The notes below the pieces were generated by a model. That model did no database searches, was not told the origin of the DNA, and saw only the letters and a program-made list of their open reading frames with translations. From Pyrobaculum islandicum DSM 4184 (GTDB lineage Archaea; Thermoproteota; Thermoprotei; Thermoproteales; Thermoproteaceae), in contig NC_008701.1 of NCBI RefSeq assembly GCF_000015205.1, positions 1,739,436 through 1,803,435 on the forward strand: 64,000 nucleotides of DNA. The letters are read 5' to 3'. Both the position numbers and the translations under genes were made by a program. Numbering within the stretch: position 1 is the stretch's first letter; every line of letters begins with the position of its first letter. Shown here in pieces: positions 32,067 to 41,061 of the stretch.

Positions 32067-34289
32067 ATGTCTTCAGCTGTTAGAATTGTAGAGAAGCAGT
32101 TAGATGAAATATTAGCAATAGCTAGAAATCCGGCTCAGATTAGAAACGCGGGTACTCTCGCCCATGTAGACCACGGCAAGACGACTACAACCGATTCTCT
32201 ACTCATGGGCGCCGGTCTCCTATCGCCGAAGGTCGCGGGGAAGGCCCTCGCCATGGACTACGTCCCCATCGAGCAGCTGAGGCAGATGACGGTCAAGGCG
32301 GCGAACATATCGCTTTATTTCGAGTACGGGGGCAAGCCCTATCTGATTAACTTCGTAGATACGCCAGGCCACGTGGATTTCACGGGCCATGTCACTAGGT
32401 CGTTGAGGGTTATGGACGGCGGTTTGGTGGTGGTGGATGCGGTGGAGGGGGTGATGACGCAGACCGAGACGGTGGTGAGGCAGGCGCTGGAGGAGTACGT
32501 AAGGCCTGTCCTCTTCATAAACAAGATCGACCGCCTGATCAAGGAGCTTAGGCTTTCGCCTCAGGAGATCCAGCAGCGGATCTTGACCATAGTGAAGGAC
32601 TTCAACGCCTTGATCGAGATGTTCGCCCCGCCGGAGTTTAAAGACAAGTGGAAGATAGATCCGGGCAAGGGCCAGATGGCGATGGGATCTGCGCTTCACA
32701 AATGGGGCATTACCATCCCCATGGCGCAGAAGGCAGGCATAAAGTTTAGTAATATTATAGACGCTTATGAGAAGGGATATGTAGACCAATTGGCGCAAGA
32801 GTTCCCACTGTATAAAACACTCCTATCTATGATTATTGAACATGTGCCGCCGCCTAATGTAGCACAGAAGTACAGAATCCCGAGGTTGTGGCGCGGCGAT
32901 TTAAACAGCGAGGTTGGGAAGGCCCTCCTAGAGGCCGACCCCAATGGCCCGACGGTGATCGCCGTGAGCAAGGTCAACAAAGATCCACACGCCGGGTTGA
33001 TAGTCACCGGCCGCGTCTTCTCTGGCACAATTAGAGAGGGGGACGAGATATATATCATCGGGAGGAAGATGAAGAAGAAGGTACTCCAGACCTATATCTA
33101 CATGGGCCCGTCGAGGATTATAGTGCCCTATATGCCTGCGGGCAACATAGTCGCTTTAATGGGGGTAGATGAGGCTAGAGCCGGCGACACTCTCGTCGAT
33201 CCTAGAATATCTGACATTCCGCCTTTTGAAAAAATGAGATATATCGCAGAGCCTGTGGTGACTGTAGCCATCGAGCCTAAGAATCCGGCAGAGTTGGCGA
33301 AGTTAGTAGAGGCTCTTAAAGACTTAGTTATCGAAGACCCAACGCTCGATTTGAAAATCGACCAAGAGACAGGCCAGATCCTACTCTCTGGCGTCGGTAC
33401 ATTACATCTAGAGATCGCCACGTGGCTTCTCAAAGAGAGGTCTAAGACAGAGTTTACTGTATCTCCGCCGTTAATCCGCTTTAGAGAGACTGTGAGAGAG
33501 AGGTCGCAGGTGTGGGAGGGCAAGTCGCCGAATAAACACAACCGTCTCTACTTCTATGTGGAGCCCCTCGACGAAACCACCATAGAGCTTATTGCAACTA
33601 AGGAAATTACGGAGGATCAAGACCCGAGGGAGAGGGCTAAGATCCTTAGAGAGAAGGCAGGCTGGGATACAGACGAGGCTAGAGGCATATGGGCGATAGA
33701 CGATAGATATTTCAATGTAATTGTAGACAAGACCTCCGGCATTCAATACCTCCGCGAGATTAGAGACTACATAGTACAGGGCTTTAGATGGGCCACTGAG
33801 GCAGGCCCCCTGGCGCAAGAGCCTATTAGAGGCGTAAAGGTAGTTCTAGTAGATGCAGTAGTACACGAGGACCCCGCCCACCGCGGCCCTGCGCAAATTA
33901 TGCCAGCTACAAAAAACGCCATATTTGCAGCTATGTTGTCAGCCAAGCCAACGGTGTTAGAACCTTTGTTAAGACTAGATATAAAAGTAGCCCCTGATTA
34001 CATAGGCGCGGTGACCTCTGTGCTTAATAAACACAGAGGGAAAATACTCGATATGACACAACAGGAATATATGGCGTATCTAAGAGCTGAACTCCCCGTA
34101 TTAGAGTCTTTTACAATTAGCGACGAGCTCCGCGCGGCGGCGGCTGGCAAGATCTTTTGGTCAATGCAGTTCTCTAGATGGGCGCCTGTGCCGGAGTCTA
34201 TGCTTCTCGACTTGGTAAAACAACTTAGGAAGAAGAAGGGGTTGAAGGAGGAGATTCCAAAGCCGACAGATTTCGTCGAAGTGTATTAA
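32067..34289 (+). CDS. fusA: archaeal translation elongation factor 2 (aEF-2)
   Basis: GTPase that drives ribosomal translocation. G1 is AHVDHGKTTTTDSLLMGAG, G3 NFVDTPGHVDFTGHV, G4 FINKIDRLIKEL. Domain IV/V features include GQILLSGVGTLHLEIATWL and the diphthamide loop region DAVVHEDPAHRGPAQIMPA, where the His of H-R-G is the expected modification site. 740 aa is the usual archaeal length. The TATA box AATTAATATATA (about 32039-32050) lies about 23 nt from ATG 32067, so the transcript is nearly leaderless. Single gene. Confidence 0.98.
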   Translation: MSSAVRIVEKQLDEILAIARNPAQIRNAGTLAHVDHGKTTTTDSLLMGAGLLSPKVAGKALAMDYVPIEQLRQMTVKAANISLYFEYGGKPYLINFVDTPGHVDFTGHVTRSLRVMDGGLVVVDAVEGVMTQTETVVRQALEEYVRPVLFINKIDRLIKELRLSPQEIQQRILTIVKDFNALIEMFAPPEFKDKWKIDPGKGQMAMGSALHKWGITIPMAQKAGIKFSNIIDAYEKGYVDQLAQEFPLYKTLLSMIIEHVPPPNVAQKYRIPRLWRGDLNSEVGKALLEADPNGPTVIAVSKVNKDPHAGLIVTGRVFSGTIREGDEIYIIGRKMKKKVLQTYIYMGPSRIIVPYMPAGNIVALMGVDEARAGDTLVDPRISDIPPFEKMRYIAEPVVTVAIEPKNPAELAKLVEALKDLVIEDPTLDLKIDQETGQILLSGVGTLHLEIATWLLKERSKTEFTVSPPLIRFRETVRERSQVWEGKSPNKHNRLYFYVEPLDETTIELIATKEITEDQDPRERAKILREKAGWDTDEARGIWAIDDRYFNVIVDKTSGIQYLREIRDYIVQGFRWATEAGPLAQEPIRGVKVVLVDAVVHEDPAHRGPAQIMPATKNAIFAAMLSAKPTVLEPLLRLDIKVAPDYIGAVTSVLNKHRGKILDMTQQEYMAYLRAELPVLESFTISDELRAAAAGKIFWSMQFSRWAPVPESMLLDLVKQLRKKKGLKEEIPKPTDFVEVY

Positions 34290-34394
34290 TTCAGTTATAG
34301 AAACACTTCTTCACGTTTCGTGTCACGGCCGTTTCATCATCTGTTTTTCCAACTGTCTAGCTTAATATTTTTATAGAGATTCGAAATTTCTTGC

Positions 34395-35411
34395 ATGTCC
34401 ATTAGGACTTTATTGGCAGTTGTAATAATAATAGCCGCCCTCTTGGCGGCGCTCTTGGCTTGGCAAGCGTTTCAACAACAGTCGGCGAAGAGACTTGTGA
34501 TAGTGGGCCCCGCCGGCATCAGCGATTTGGGCAAGGAGTTGGCTAAGAAGTTCAGCGAGAAATATGGCGTAAACGCCACCTTTGTCCCCCTAGGCGGCGC
34601 TGTGGAGATGGTAAACGAGTTGGTTAGAAACAGAGACAACCCGCCCTGGGACGTGACCATTGGGGTGCCTGAGTTCTACTACATGGTGCTTATCGAAAGG
34701 GGCGTGCTCTATTGTCCGGGCTTCAAGGTGGAGGGGGTGCCGGCCGAGGAGTACTGGGATCCCCACGGCTGCGTCTACCCGCTTGATAAGTCGTACATAG
34801 GGATTGTCTACAACGAGACAGCTCTCGCCGCGCGGGGCCTCAAGCCGCCTCAGACCCTCGACGATCTTCTGAAGCCTGAGTACAAGGGGCTTATCACATA
34901 TCCCAACCCGGTTCAGTCCGGCACCGGCCTCGCCGTGCTCTCGTGGGTGATGTCTGTGAAGGGGGAGGAGGAGGGCTGGCGCTACCTCAAACAGCTGGCC
35001 GGCCAGATCTCTAAGATCGGCTATCCTTCAGGATTTACGCCATTGAGAAACGCATTGAAGAGGGGTGACGTATTGATCGCCCTCTCGTGGTACAGTCACG
35101 CCATCGACCCAGGCACGCCGAATATAAAGGCCGCGACGTACAGCGCCTTCTTGTATAGGGAGGGGGTGGCTGTGTTGAAAAACGCCAGGAATAGGGATCT
35201 GGCTGTGGAGTTCGTCAAGTTCGCACTGAGTAAAGAGGGGCAAGATCTTGTCGACCCATACAACTACATGCTCCCGGTTAGGCCAGACGCCGTTATTAAA
35301 AACAACAAGGGCCTCCCGCAGCCCCAGTCTGTGGTGGTGTACAACTCTGCCCTGGGCGCAAAGGCCGACGAGTGGAGGCTGAGGTGGCAGAGAGAAATCG
35401 CCTCTGGGTGA
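34395..35411 (+). CDS. thiamine/iron-type ABC transporter substrate-binding protein (TbpA-like)
   Basis: N-terminal anchor TLLAVVIIIAALLAALLAW, then a class II binding-protein fold: RLVIVGPAGISDLGKELAKKF, PPWDVTIGVPEFYYMVL, PLDKSYIGIVYNETALAA, DDLLKPEYKGLITYPNPVQSG and ALSWYSHAIDP. This order matches thiamine-binding TbpA and related Fe3+ proteins. TTTTTATAG at about 34367-34375 lies 24 nt upstream of ATG 34395. First gene of a transport unit with the double permease 35408 and the ATPase on the opposite strand. Two TenA-like genes elsewhere in the window support thiamine as substrate, by inference. Confidence 0.82.
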   Translation: MSIRTLLAVVIIIAALLAALLAWQAFQQQSAKRLVIVGPAGISDLGKELAKKFSEKYGVNATFVPLGGAVEMVNELVRNRDNPPWDVTIGVPEFYYMVLIERGVLYCPGFKVEGVPAEEYWDPHGCVYPLDKSYIGIVYNETALAARGLKPPQTLDDLLKPEYKGLITYPNPVQSGTGLAVLSWVMSVKGEEEGWRYLKQLAGQISKIGYPSGFTPLRNALKRGDVLIALSWYSHAIDPGTPNIKAATYSAFLYREGVAVLKNARNRDLAVEFVKFALSKEGQDLVDPYNYMLPVRPDAVIKNNKGLPQPQSVVVYNSALGAKADEWRLRWQREIASG

Positions 35412-36823
35412 AGCCCTACGGAATCCCAGCCCTCTTTTTCTTAACCGTATTTTCAACGCCATATGTCCTACTCCTGACGCAACTCGGGGTTTCCCTCCAG
35501 CTGGACTCCTATACTCTCTGGGTTTTTCTCTTCACGGTGGTTCAGGCGGCCGCCTCCGCCATCTTGTCTATAGCGCTGGGGCTGGCGCTCCTCCCCGCCT
35601 ACCTGAGGGCCCCCTGGGTGAGACCTCTTGTTTTAATTCCATTTTTCGCCCCTGCTCTATCAACAGTAGACGCGTTGGTTCGTATCCACGGCGACTTTAT
35701 GTACGGGCCCTGGGGGATTGTTGTCGCACACGCAGTTTACTACAGCCCCTACGTCGCTTTGCTTCTAGAGTCTAACCTGAGGTCCATCCCCTCGGATCTT
35801 CTTGACGCGCTTATTCTTTATACAAGACGCCGCATAACTGCCATAAGGGTCTTCTTAGCAGAGCTCAAGCCATCTCTCCTCTACTCTCTATATACGACCT
35901 TTGTCTTTAGCTTCTTGAGCTTTACCACGCCGCTTCTCCTCGGCGGGCGCTACCCAACTGTAGAGCTTCTCGTCTATATATACGCTACTTCCTTCGCCAC
36001 AACAAACCTAGTCTCTACGTTGGTCTTGGTTATGTTAATATCTTCAATAGCTCTCGCCATCCCCCTTTTTAAGATCCCCCCGCCGCCTGCCGCAGGCCCA
36101 TCTCTCTCGGCTCCCCGTCCAAGTCTACTTATGCTGTTTCTCTCATTTATAGTTGTGTCATATTTCGCGGCGGTTGCCACATATATATTCCTCCCTCTGT
36201 CAAATCCTAGAGGTCTTGAAGCTATGGCGCAACCGCTTGCTAATAGCGTTTCTGTAGCTTTTGTTTCCTCGGCGGCGGCTATAGCATTTTCTCTCGCTCT
36301 TTTAGTTGGAGACGTAGCGATGTCTAAGACGTCGGCAGTCGCATATGTAATATCTCTCTCGCTTTCTAGAAGTCTTTTTGCACTCGGCTTTTTCCACCTT
36401 GCGCAACCTCTCTACGGCACGCTTTTTATTCTCGCCATAGCACACGCCCTGGTACTTACGCCTCTAGTATACTCAGTTATAAAGCCGGCGTGGGAGAAAA
36501 TTAGGGCAGACGCGAGAGAGTCTTGCGTACTTTATCTAGGCCCACTGAGGTGTGTTTTAAGAGTGGTCACAGAGTCTCTAGGCCCCACCCTAGTCCAAGC
36601 CTGGCTTATAGCCTTTGCCGCATCTATTTCAGAAACTACGCTGGCGTTTATACTTACCGCCGGCGGCGCGTCGACACTTGCAGCAGAGACAGCACGTCTT
36701 CTCACCTCTAGAGCGCCGGATTTTATAGAAACGGGGCATTTTTACTCGGCGGTTCTTGCGGCTTTAGTTATGGCGGCTGTGGCTATCTCTAGAGTTATTA
36801 AACCGCGGCCGTATTCGTTTTAG
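35408..36823 (+). CDS. ABC transporter permease with two fused permease domains (ThiP-like)
   Basis: Starts at GTG 35408, overlapping the stop of the binding-protein gene (GTGA). 471 aa with about 12 hydrophobic segments arranged as two permease units: the first around 1-230 (with SNLRSIPSDLLDALILYTR as its coupling motif) and the second after about 250 (with IRADARESCVLYLGPL). ThiP of thiamine transporters and the Fe3+ FbpB proteins share this duplicated form. The ATPase gene meets it tail to tail with a 4-bp overlap. Confidence 0.85.
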   Translation: MKPYGIPALFFLTVFSTPYVLLLTQLGVSLQLDSYTLWVFLFTVVQAAASAILSIALGLALLPAYLRAPWVRPLVLIPFFAPALSTVDALVRIHGDFMYGPWGIVVAHAVYYSPYVALLLESNLRSIPSDLLDALILYTRRRITAIRVFLAELKPSLLYSLYTTFVFSFLSFTTPLLLGGRYPTVELLVYIYATSFATTNLVSTLVLVMLISSIALAIPLFKIPPPPAAGPSLSAPRPSLLMLFLSFIVVSYFAAVATYIFLPLSNPRGLEAMAQPLANSVSVAFVSSAAAIAFSLALLVGDVAMSKTSAVAYVISLSLSRSLFALGFFHLAQPLYGTLFILAIAHALVLTPLVYSVIKPAWEKIRADARESCVLYLGPLRCVLRVVTESLGPTLVQAWLIAFAASISETTLAFILTAGGASTLAAETARLLTSRAPDFIETGHFYSAVLAALVMAAVAISRVIKPRPYSF

Positions 36824-37740
36824 ACAGAGAAACACCTCCCCCTAACTATATCAAATGTCACAACTCCAGAGGCCGGAGGCTGCGGCAGGATTAGCCTCAC
36901 CGGCTGTCCGCCGACTTCAGCCAAAACTTCGTAAAGCCCAGCCCGATACCAACTGGCTAAAATACGGCCGCTGTATTTACCGCCTGGCGTTATGTCCCAG
37001 GGCCTGAAATATAGATAGCCACAGTCGGCTCTGATCTTGTTGACGTAGCCTAAAAACTCTGCCACCTTAGGCGCCGGGGGGTTTTCAAATAGCTCTACGG
37101 CGTCTCCATCTGCTACAATACGCCCATCCATAAGGACTACGACCCGCTTGGCTATATACGTAGCTTCTTCAAAGTCGTGTGTCACATAGAGTACAGTCCG
37201 CCCTCGAGATGCCTCGTATATATATGGCAGAATCTCGCCGCGGAGCGGCGGGTCTAAGGCAGTGAGAGGCTCGTCTAATACTAAAATCGGCGGGTCTGCC
37301 GCCAGAGCTCTCGCTAATGCAACTCTCTGTTGTTGCCCTCTGCTGAGTTGTGCAGGATATCTACCGGCTAGATGCCCCAACTCAAGTCTCTCTAAGACCT
37401 CTTTCGCAATTTTAAACGCCTCTCTTTTTGCAACCCCCCTAGAGAGGAGGGGCTCCGCCACGTTTTCTAGCACAGTTAGAGAGGGGAAGAGGGCTGGGCT
37501 TTGAAATACAACTCCAACGCCGCGGCGCCACGGCTCTGTATCTGTTACGTCTACTCCGTTTATATATACGCGTCCCCTATCTGGTTTTATAAAACCCGCG
37601 ACTATGCGGAGGAGAGTTGATTTTCCAGAGCCCGAAGGCCCTATGATAGCCACTCTCCCGCCGTTTTCAATATCGAGATTTATGGGGCCCAGGCGGAAGT
37701 CTCTAAAATTCTTCTTAACGTCCTTAAGGGCTATCGACAT
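36820..37740 (-). CDS. ABC transporter ATP-binding protein (ThiQ/PotA-like)
   Basis: Walker A IGPSGSGKSTLLRIVAGF, signature AQLSRGQQQRVALARAL, Walker B ILVLDEPLTALDPPLRG and switch YVTHDFEEATYIAKR. The C-terminal 70 residues form a small regulatory domain (YFRPWDITPGGKYSGRIL). ATG 37740 is 25 nt from ATTTTTATA on the plus strand (37761-37769), so it has its own promoter. Convergent with and overlapping the permease gene, an unusual placement for the ATPase of one transporter, but no other candidate permease is near. Confidence 0.85.
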   Translation of the reverse strand: MSIALKDVKKNFRDFRLGPINLDIENGGRVAIIGPSGSGKSTLLRIVAGFIKPDRGRVYINGVDVTDTEPWRRGVGVVFQSPALFPSLTVLENVAEPLLSRGVAKREAFKIAKEVLERLELGHLAGRYPAQLSRGQQQRVALARALAADPPILVLDEPLTALDPPLRGEILPYIYEASRGRTVLYVTHDFEEATYIAKRVVVLMDGRIVADGDAVELFENPPAPKVAEFLGYVNKIRADCGYLYFRPWDITPGGKYSGRILASWYRAGLYEVLAEVGGQPVRLILPQPPASGVVTFDIVRGRCFSV

Positions 37741-37851
37741 CAACTGCCCTCACCTAAACAATTTTTATACACAAGCGCCTAACCCCTCTGCGAGTGACAA
37801 AATTCCCGACCGTCCTCTGTAACATGATAACTTTTAGAGAGGTAAAGGGGG

Positions 37852-38430
37852 TTACTTTTTCAGCGCTTTGACGCGGAGGATTCCTGGCGCCGTTACAACT
37901 TCTTTCAGCTCGTAGCCGAGTTCCTCTAGTAGACACTGGACTGCCCTGGCGGTGGCTTGTACACTTTCTATACTATAGCCAACCCCTACTGTATCCATGG
38001 AGAACTCTCCCCCTTTGGCCTTGATTTCAAAACGTCTGGCTGGCACAACTCTAGCTAAATGTGGCGACAGCTCTACTGCTTTCTCTAGGTCTCCAAACAC
38101 CGCCTTTATATATGCTGCGAGCATCCTCCCTGCGTCACACCAGGCGCGGTGTACGACCTCTGGGTTTTCTTTAGCCATATCTGTAATCATTCTATCGAGT
38201 AGTCTGCCGGGCACAGGCACGCTTTCGAGTTCTATCATAACTTTGTAAAATAGTGTAATTTCTTTAATTTGAGCCAGGCTGTAGCCTTGGCGTAGAAGTT
38301 CAAGCCCTACGCCGAGGATTTGATTCGCCAACGCATATTGCGTCATGCCGAGTTCTTCAGCTACCTTAGCCAGCTCTTCTGCGATTTCTTTAGCAACAGC
38401 TATGTTAACACGGTCTTTTCTCATGCTCAT
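37852..38430 (-). CDS. ribbon-helix-helix-like regulatory protein (192 aa)
   Basis: The N-terminus MSMRKDRVNIAVAKEIAEEL and the following helices EELGMTQYALANQILGVGLELL fit a ribbon-helix-helix DNA-binding domain. The remaining 130 residues form an alpha/beta domain of unknown role with a single-Cys VHRAWCDAGRM and a C-terminal repeat-like VGYSIESVQATARAVQ. A conserved hypothetical in Thermoproteales by my reading. ATG 38430 is 24 nt from the TATA box TTTAAAAATA (38451-38460). It may regulate the neighbouring ABC ATPase, but no operator is evident. Confidence 0.65.
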   Translation of the reverse strand: MSMRKDRVNIAVAKEIAEELAKVAEELGMTQYALANQILGVGLELLRQGYSLAQIKEITLFYKVMIELESVPVPGRLLDRMITDMAKENPEVVHRAWCDAGRMLAAYIKAVFGDLEKAVELSPHLARVVPARRFEIKAKGGEFSMDTVGVGYSIESVQATARAVQCLLEELGYELKEVVTAPGILRVKALKK

Positions 38431-38654
38431 AGTCTACAAAAATCCTCAGCTTTAAAAATATTGTATAAACATAACCACAATTATATGGCATATATCCAAT
38501 CTAACAAGGGGGTATAACATCTCTATGTGTTGAAGTACATACATAAACGCTTTCTCAGCCTTTATGTACGTAACATCTATCTTAGCTGTTTTAGTCGGCT
38601 AGGGCGCTGGTCTTGGGGAAGGCTATAACGGGGAAACCACGGTATTTCTCTCAC

Positions 38655-38800
38655 ATGAACCAACCGGCCTTGGGGCCCCGGCCGACTGCTACATCTGGCG
38701 AGCCCCTCCGCCCGGGCACGGCCGGGCCCCCCGCCCCCGCCCACCAAGGCGTCTGGCGGGGGCGGGCCCCGAGCCCCCCGGGGAAGGCCGGTTGTACAAA
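38655..38800 (-). other. GC-rich structured element 3' of the DsrK-like gene
   Basis: Within the gene-free stretch 38518-38808, CAACCGGCCTT (38661-38671) pairs perfectly with AAGGCCGGTTG (38784-38794), and inside it CCCGCCCCCGCC (38730-38741) pairs with GGCGGGGGCGGG (38755-38766). Read on the minus strand it follows directly after the stop at 38809, shares the GGGGGxCT...GGGCCCGCCCC layout with the elements at 26431 and 55762 and, like them, ends near GTTCATG. The similarity is weak in sequence. A 3' structure or RNA gene are both possible. Confidence 0.4.
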
Positions 38801-38808
38801 GGGGGGCA

Positions 38809-39981
38809 TTAGTCGGCTGCTTTATACAATAATTCGACGACCCCCGTCGTCTCTGCCTTTATACCCATTGTGTTAAACACTCGTTTTAGCTGTGCTTTAC
38901 ATGTCGCGCAGGGCCTTACGGCAGTTGTAAATTCAATGCCGCCATATGCCCTTTTCCAATACTCCACAGCTGTATTTAACATCTCTGGCGCTATGAGTCC
39001 GCCACCTCCTAGACAACATAACGACTCTCTTGGGTTTTTCCAAAGTTCTACATATTGGCCAACCGCCGCTTTTAACAACGCCCTTGGCTCCTCTATTAGG
39101 GGTACAGCCCCTCTGCTGTAGTTACATGGGTCCATATACACAACAAGCCCTCTAGTCTCTATACGCCTAATTTTCAACTCTCCACGTGTCAAAGCTCTAT
39201 GGAGTATCTGGTGGATATGGGCGGAGGGCCGCGGCGATTTTGGAGCTACAAGTCTAGTGAAGATATGCCAGCCGTGGCCGCATTCGCCAAATATCGTAAT
39301 GTGTGGTGAAACGCGTTTAATCTCCTCTAAATACATATTGGCAATTTTATACATATGCGCCCCGCTTAGGTAATAGCCGTAGTTTGCTGTGTCTGCAAGC
39401 CGTAGACTAATAACAACGTCGTATCCCACTCTATTGAGCAGATATATATAGCCCTTGAGCGCGTCTTCAAATTCAAAAATGTCGGAGGAGGAGGGGAATA
39501 GCAAGGCGTATCTACCGGAGGGCTTAACCTCGGCGCCTGAAACATCGGTGAATTTCTCGCCGTCGTATAAATATAAGCGCGCCGTCTCGCCTTTTTCACT
39601 CTCAATTTTTTTCACAACAACTCGGAGCGTCGCGGCTACAACTTTCGCCGGCATGCCTATGTTATTACCTCGCCTGAGGAAATTCTCAACGACTTTAGCC
39701 ACATATGGTTGCGCCATCCCCCTAGCCGCGAGGAAATCTCTAACTTGTCTAGTCACTTCTGCGACATCCAGCCCCAGGGGGCAGAAGTAGGCACATCTCT
39801 TACACATAGTACATAACGAAAAAACCTTAAATTTCTCCTCCTCAGAGGCTCCCTTCCTCAACAGCTCAAGTCTACCCATTGGCGAATATTTTATATCTCT
39901 AGTGGCGATATATGAGGGGCAAATCTCGACGCAGTTTCTACATTTAACACAAGCTCTCGCGGCTAGGGAGGCGTATGCCAT
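38809..39981 (-). CDS. HdrD/DsrK-like iron-sulfur oxidoreductase (390 aa)
   Basis: Two ferredoxin-type clusters open the protein: CVKCRNCVEICPSYI and CTMCKRCAYFCPLGL. Two C-terminal CCG motifs follow: MDPCNYSRGA with LCCLGGGGLIAPE, and RPCATCKAQLKR, the site for the special [4Fe-4S] centre of HdrB/HdrD/DsrK. With the divergent membrane gene at 40069 (DsrM-like) and the DsrC-like gene it forms a compact DsrMK/DsrC set that would pass electrons from the quinone pool to a DsrC disulfide. Start at ATG 39981 is 25 nt from GATTTATACA (40001-40010); an upstream frame to 40044 is not used. Confidence 0.8.
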   Translation of the reverse strand: MAYASLAARACVKCRNCVEICPSYIATRDIKYSPMGRLELLRKGASEEEKFKVFSLCTMCKRCAYFCPLGLDVAEVTRQVRDFLAARGMAQPYVAKVVENFLRRGNNIGMPAKVVAATLRVVVKKIESEKGETARLYLYDGEKFTDVSGAEVKPSGRYALLFPSSSDIFEFEDALKGYIYLLNRVGYDVVISLRLADTANYGYYLSGAHMYKIANMYLEEIKRVSPHITIFGECGHGWHIFTRLVAPKSPRPSAHIHQILHRALTRGELKIRRIETRGLVVYMDPCNYSRGAVPLIEEPRALLKAAVGQYVELWKNPRESLCCLGGGGLIAPEMLNTAVEYWKRAYGGIEFTTAVRPCATCKAQLKRVFNTMGIKAETTGVVELLYKAAD

Positions 39982-40068
39982 ATGCGTAATTCGGCGCGTG
40001 GATTTATACAGTCTGAAGCGTGCAGTATTTGCACAAAAAGCCATATAAAAAGACGCATGTATATTGCC

Positions 40069-40644
40069 ATGTTGACGGCCTTTCTCCTAGTCTTGGCGGC
40101 TTCGGCAGTTGTAACACTCTATAGAGCCTATAGAGCTATCTCTACATCTCCAACTGCCGTAGCTCCACAAGAGTTTATGCGGTTTTTGACATTTGGCGCG
40201 GTTAGAGATAGGAAATTTAGAACTACATCATTGGCCTTTCACATTGCCATAATTACATCATTAATGGGGCACCTATTTATATTTGTAAAAGATGTACCAA
40301 CGACGTTGTCTAAGGCAGGCATGGCGATTGGCCTAGTTGCCCTGGCGTCTCTAATCGCCTTGATAGTGAGGAGGATTTTTACAGGCGATGTTCTTGCGGT
40401 ATCTCTCATAGCTTTGGCAACTGTGCTGACGGGGACTATGCTTGGCTTTGTCGCGCCGAGGGATTACCTAGTGGAGATAGCCCTCTCTATGCCCACGTCG
40501 TTTGATTTAGCCACGGCGTTGTTGTTGATACATGTCGCGTGTGCATCTGCATTAGCCGCCGCGTTGCCTATCACCTCTATGTGCCATATTACGGCTGTCA
40601 TCACATATTTTGTCTATAAACTACGTAGAAGACAACACTTTTGA
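40069..40644 (+). CDS. membrane cytochrome b-like subunit (DsrM/HdrE-like, 191 aa)
   Basis: Five or six hydrophobic helices with His residues placed to bind heme (SLAFHIAIITSLMGHLFIF and LLLIHVACASALAAALPI). This matches a short DsrM/NarI-type quinol-linked subunit. ATG 40069 is 23 nt from ATATAAAA (40043-40050); the long frame back to 39982 would overlap the promoter. It is divergent from the DsrK-like gene, and its 3' end overlaps the DsrC-like gene by 24 bp. The heme count cannot be fixed from sequence. Confidence 0.7.
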   Translation: MLTAFLLVLAASAVVTLYRAYRAISTSPTAVAPQEFMRFLTFGAVRDRKFRTTSLAFHIAIITSLMGHLFIFVKDVPTTLSKAGMAIGLVALASLIALIVRRIFTGDVLAVSLIALATVLTGTMLGFVAPRDYLVEIALSMPTSFDLATALLLIHVACASALAAALPITSMCHITAVITYFVYKLRRRQHF

Positions 40645-40959
40645 CAGACAGCCGGCGGGAGGCTCCGCCCCCGCGAGTATACAAATGGCGTCGTAACTCC
40701 CGCCAAAGGCTTCTAGTAGCGTTTTCCTATCGATATTGAGCTCAGACTCTATTACAGAGACAGGGGGACATACCTCGTTTTCCAGCCAGAACCTCCTCAC
40801 GTATTCCACAACTCTTCTGGCTGTTTCTGTAAATTTTATGCCGTTTATCTCTGCCAACAATTTTGCAAGCTCTAGACTCCACTCGCTACGGTTTTTGGGT
40901 ATGCAGTTTTCTAGCTCAATTTTCTTGCCTGATATCACAACGGCGTTGGGACATTTCAC
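40621..40959 (-). CDS. dsrC: DsrC/TusE-like sulfur carrier protein (112 aa)
   Basis: Helical protein with the DsrC order: NRSEWSLELAKLLAEINGI, then ARRVVEYVRRFWLENEVCPPVS, then GSYDAICILAGAEPPAGCL. The two C-terminal Cys (A-I-C and A-G-C) are 11 residues apart, as in DsrC, where they form the reactive disulfide or trisulfide; five further residues (SKVLSST) follow, which is unusual because DsrC normally ends right after the last Cys. GTG 40959 is 25 nt from TTAAAAAC (about 40981-40988). It is the likely partner of the DsrK-like protein at 38809-39981. Confidence 0.78.
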   Translation of the reverse strand: MKCPNAVVISGKKIELENCIPKNRSEWSLELAKLLAEINGIKFTETARRVVEYVRRFWLENEVCPPVSVIESELNIDRKTLLEAFGGSYDAICILAGAEPPAGCLSKVLSST

Positions 40960-41061
40960 AGCTATGTCTACAGTCTCTTCTTAAAAACTTCTAAAGGGGT
41001 GCAAAAAATGCATTAACAGATGGCGAATAACTATTTTTAATGTGGCGATAATCAGCATTTA

